9,275 nt of DNA, taken from contig CAIWHF010000162.1 in the NCBI GenBank assembly GCA_903912405.1, positions 1 through 9,275 of the forward strand, given 5' to 3'. This DNA comes from an uncultured Bacteroidota bacterium. GTDB taxonomy: Bacteria > Bacteroidota > Bacteroidia > Chitinophagales > Chitinophagaceae. Below the pieces are notes generated by a model. The model was not told where the DNA came from. It saw nothing but the letters and a program-made list of their open reading frames with translations, and did no database searches. Shown in pieces: positions 7,137 through 9,275 of this stretch; within the stretch, counting starts at the first letter, position 1, and every line of letters begins with the position of its first letter. A program made the position numbers and the translations under genes.

Positions 7137-7159
7137 GGCTGTTTTATTAAAACAGGCTT
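7135..7159 (-). terminator. imperfect inverted repeat between convergent genes, possible terminator
   Basis: A35-A46 of the 7100s (AAGGCTGTTTTA, 7135-7146) pairs with TAAAACAGGCTT (7148-7159), with one G-G mismatch. It spans the end of the 82-residue gene, the 10-base gap and the last codons and stop of the SRAP gene. Downstream on the minus strand, after five bases, there is a T6 run (7129-7124), so it may act as a weak terminator for the umuDC-SRAP transcript. On the plus strand no T tract follows. The AT-rich inner stem makes this uncertain. Confidence 0.4.
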
Positions 7160-7806
7160 AACACGCCATCATCGATGGCTTTATTGGCTTGCAAATACCC
7201 CTCCTCTAAAGGGCGCATTAATTGCTGTATACTTTTTTCGGAGGTAGTAGGCGCCAACCAGGTATCCCAATCTGTAGCATTTAATATTAGGGGCATTCTT
7301 TTTTTAGTATTATGAATCTGCTCCATTAAGGCATTAGCCGGTGTAGTAATAATAGAACACGACAATAACATAGCAGCGCCATTCATGCCCTTCCAATAAC
7401 TATATACCCCACCCATTACTAAGGGTGCATCTTGAGTAGCTTGAATATAGTAAGGCACTTTCAATTTTCCTTGATGCTGCCATTCATAAAACCCATCTAC
7501 AAAAATTAAACAGCGGTGATGCTGTGCACTAAATTTAAAAGAAGGCAATTGAAATAGCGTTTCTGCTTTTGCATTCAATGTTTTGGTTGCAATATCTTTA
7601 GCTGCTTGTTCATTAGTAGCCCAAGAAGGCACCAAACCCCATCGAATGGCTTGCACATGCGATGGTTTTTCGCAAAGCATTACGGGTAGATTAGGATGCT
7701 CAAAACCACTTACTTTTTTACTTTGGGTATAGTCATCTATAGAGACGTGTTCGCCAACTATTTTTTTTATTCGTTCTTTATTAGGCGTAGCTAAAGTAAA
7801 ACACAT
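7147..7806 (-). CDS. SRAP-family (YedK/HMCES-like) abasic-site shielding protein
   Basis: A 219-residue SOS response-associated peptidase (SRAP) domain protein, the normal size for the family. Family members (E. coli YedK, human HMCES) use Cys2, exposed after Met removal, to form a thiazolidine crosslink with abasic sites in single-stranded DNA, protecting them from cleavage. Visible here are C2; WGLVPSW (56-62); NAKAE with N78; GFYEW (105-109) with the conserved glutamate E108; and H165 followed by KKRMPLIL (168-175). All expected active-site residues are present, so the protein should be active. The N terminus reads MCFT rather than the common MCGR. The start is fixed by the requirement for Met-Cys. 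It begins 8 bases after the umuC stop codon on the same strand, so it is the third gene of a umuD-umuC-SRAP operon and should follow the same DNA-damage control; the promoter is outside the window. Confidence 0.93.
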   Translation of the reverse strand: MCFTLATPNKERIKKIVGEHVSIDDYTQSKKVSGFEHPNLPVMLCEKPSHVQAIRWGLVPSWATNEQAAKDIATKTLNAKAETLFQLPSFKFSAQHHRCLIFVDGFYEWQHQGKLKVPYYIQATQDAPLVMGGVYSYWKGMNGAAMLLSCSIITTPANALMEQIHNTKKRMPLILNATDWDTWLAPTTSEKSIQQLMRPLEEGYLQANKAIDDGVLSLF

Positions 7807-7814
7807 GCAGTTGA

Positions 7815-9077
7815 TTAATTTTTTATGCGCAACAACTCATTTACATTCGTTGTATAGCAAGGTGATTTTTTTTCTTGTCGTAATTTCCATTTTCTCGAAA
7901 TGCCTGCTGCTGCATAGCGCACTTTATCGCGACCCATTAAGATATTAATAGTGTCCATAGCTTCATGCAATTGCTGTTCTTTCCCGCTGTCTTTGCTAGA
8001 AAACAAACTGAGTTGCACTTGCGATTGCGGCACAATCTCGCTTACATAGACACCTGCTTTTTTGTATAAAAGCCCAGGTTTATAAATATGATCTAAAGCA
8101 CTCATAGCTAGTTGAATTAACTCACTAGTACTATCTGTTGCAGTAGGTATAGGAATCGACAAAACGCCATGGTATTGCGCATCTTGTTTTCGGTAGGCAT
8201 TGGTATGTATAAATACCTGCAGTAAAGCGCAACAAGAATGTTGTTTTCTTAATTTTTCTGCACAGCGTGTAGCATGGGTGGCTATTGCTTCTTGCAATAA
8301 TTTCTTTTCGCTAATTAAATTACCAAAAGATCTAGAGGTCATGATGCCTTGCTTAGCGGCCGGCTGCTCTTCCAAATCATAACAGGCTATGCCTTGCAGC
8401 TCTTTAACCAAGCGCAGACCTACAACGCCCATTTTTTTCTGAATCCAGGCAAGGTTAGCATTGCTCAATTGCCATGCTGTTTTTATATTATGTGCATCCA
8501 ACCATATTTGATATTTCCTACCAATACCCCATACATCCTCAACAGGTAGCGCTTCTAATACTTCTTGTCGTTTTGCTTCGGTATCCATCACAAATACCCC
8601 TGTTGTTTTACATGCTTTTTTAGCGTAGCGATTAGCCGCTTTAGCTAAGGTTTTAGAAGCGGCAATGCCAATGGTAGTCGGAATGCCCACTTGCTGCAAA
8701 ACAGTAGCGCGCATGGTGCTAGCATAACTCGTTAAATCTGTAAAAGCCATTTGAGCAACATCTAAAAAAGCCTCATCAATAGAATAGATTTCGATAGCCG
8801 GTGTAAAGCGTCCTAATACTTGCATCACTCTGTGCGATATATCGCCATATAATGCATAGTTGGAGGAAAAAACAGCTACCTGATGTTGTTCAAGCAATGT
8901 TTGAATCTCAAAAGCAGGGGCGCCCATTTTTATGCCTAATGCTTTTGCCTCATTACTACGAGCTATTACACAGCCGTCATTATTGCTCAGCACTACAATG
9001 GGCTGATGCTCCAATTTTGGTTGAAACAAACGCTCACACGAAGCATAAAAATTATTACAATCAACGATAGCAAACAT
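7815..9077 (-). CDS. umuC: Y-family translesion DNA polymerase, UmuC (Pol V catalytic subunit)
   Basis: A 420-residue error-prone polymerase (E. coli UmuC: 422) that, with processed UmuD dimers and RecA, extends DNA past lesions. MFAIVDCNNFYASCERLF at the N terminus holds metal ligand D6 and the steric-gate position Y11. SNNDGCVIARS (31-41) is the UmuC signature, and YSIDEAFLD (98-106) supplies D101 and E102. GIAASKTLAKAAN (137-149) and the helix-hairpin-helix-like VWGIGRK (182-188) follow. QLSLF at 355-359 is a beta-clamp binding motif, in the same place as QLNLF of E. coli UmuC. The ATG at 9077 is chosen because the polymerase fold begins there. A longer in-frame start at 9125 would add 16 residues that overlap umuD and have no counterpart in the family. 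The gene starts 2 bases after the umuD stop codon, implying translational coupling. No frameshift or missing catalytic residue was seen. Confidence 0.97.
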   Translation of the reverse strand: MFAIVDCNNFYASCERLFQPKLEHQPIVVLSNNDGCVIARSNEAKALGIKMGAPAFEIQTLLEQHQVAVFSSNYALYGDISHRVMQVLGRFTPAIEIYSIDEAFLDVAQMAFTDLTSYASTMRATVLQQVGIPTTIGIAASKTLAKAANRYAKKACKTTGVFVMDTEAKRQEVLEALPVEDVWGIGRKYQIWLDAHNIKTAWQLSNANLAWIQKKMGVVGLRLVKELQGIACYDLEEQPAAKQGIMTSRSFGNLISEKKLLQEAIATHATRCAEKLRKQHSCCALLQVFIHTNAYRKQDAQYHGVLSIPIPTATDSTSELIQLAMSALDHIYKPGLLYKKAGVYVSEIVPQSQVQLSLFSSKDSGKEQQLHEAMDTINILMGRDKVRYAAAGISRKWKLRQEKKSPCYTTNVNELLRIKN

Positions 9078-9079
9078 AC

Positions 9080-9275
9080 TTAGCGTTTTCGAGGAGAAGA
9101 TATAATATGTGCCACTACTCCCCATACGCTAAATTCCATACCATCTACAATTTCTATGGGTTGATACGTTGAATTTTGTTTATTTTCTGGCACTAAAAAA
9201 ATACGATCTGCTTTGCGTACATAGCGCTTTACGGTAAAATCACCATTCACCACTGCCAACACAATATCACCATTA
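9080..9275 (-). CDS. umuD: UmuD, C-terminal part (LexA-like S24 peptidase), cut by window end
   Basis: Only the last 64 residues and the TAA stop are in the window; the reading frame runs open past base 9275. The sequence NGDIVLAVVNGDFTVKRY aligns by eye with E. coli UmuD DGDIVIAAVDGEFTVKKL. The lysine in DFTVK (codon 9229-9227) is the general base of the Ser-Lys dyad (K97 in E. coli). The rest (FLVPENK, YQPIEI, FSVWGVVAHII) follows the end of the S24 fold that forms the UmuD' dimer. The catalytic serine and the self-cleavage site lie outside the window, as does the promoter with any SOS box. An in-frame GTG at 9262 is not the start, because homology continues upstream to the window edge. It is directly followed by umuC. 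Confidence 0.93.
   Translation of the reverse strand, partial: NGDIVLAVVNGDFTVKRYVRKADRIFLVPENKQNSTYQPIEIVDGMEFSVWGVVAHIISSPRKR

Noticed and set aside
8200..9070. Plus-strand open frames of 60-72 residues opposite umuC
   Set aside because: They are antisense to a clearly conserved polymerase, have no family features and are explained by the codon pattern of umuC.
9078..9125. Longer in-frame start for umuC at 9125
   Set aside because: It would add 16 residues that overlap the end of umuD; UmuC proteins begin at the MFAIVDCNNFYASC segment, and the ATG at 9077 sits 2 bases after the umuD stop codon.

Overview
The window looks like chromosomal DNA of an AT-rich member of the Bacteroidota, probably near Chitinophagales/Chitinophagaceae (inference). 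Supporting signs are a secreted protein with Ig-like repeats and a C-terminal Por/type IX secretion (T9SS) sorting domain, a TonB-dependent receptor, signal peptides ending in A|Q, AT-rich leaders without Shine-Dalgarno motifs, and TAA as the stop codon of all nine genes whose ends are visible.

Layout, left to right. (1) 1-54: the 3' part of a tRNA-Arg with anticodon CCT and an encoded CCA, cut by the window edge. (2) 104-3949, + strand: two cell-envelope genes, a BtuB-like TonB-dependent outer-membrane receptor and a secreted multidomain protein (GATase1-like N-terminal domain, three Ig-like repeats, T9SS type A tail). They are followed by a clear intrinsic terminator built on a CTTCGG tetraloop. 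(3) 4019-7136, + strand: a compact operon for the three-polypeptide proton-translocating NAD(P)+ transhydrogenase (pntAA, pntAB, pntB), followed after 3 bases by a gene for an 82-residue acidic protein of unknown function. (4) 9275-7147, - strand: an SOS-mutagenesis type operon, umuD (3' part only), umuC and a SRAP/YedK-family gene, with gaps of 2 and 8 bases. It converges on the pnt operon across a 10-base gap that lies inside an imperfect inverted repeat.

How the genes work together. The pnt genes should make an inner-membrane complex that uses the proton gradient to reduce NADP+ with NADH. The umuD-umuC-SRAP group joins a translesion polymerase and its protease-like regulator to a protein family that covalently shields abasic sites in single-stranded DNA, so it reads as a DNA-damage tolerance cassette. 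The receptor and the T9SS protein are both envelope proteins, but the sequence does not show a functional link.

Nothing here amounts to a clearly new system. The points most worth following are the unidentified small gene in the pnt operon, the SRAP gene coupled to umuDC, and the secreted protein of unknown activity with recently duplicated repeats. No CRISPR array, insertion sequence or prophage gene was seen. The longest stretch without a gene is 69 bases, so no large intergenic region is left unexplained.
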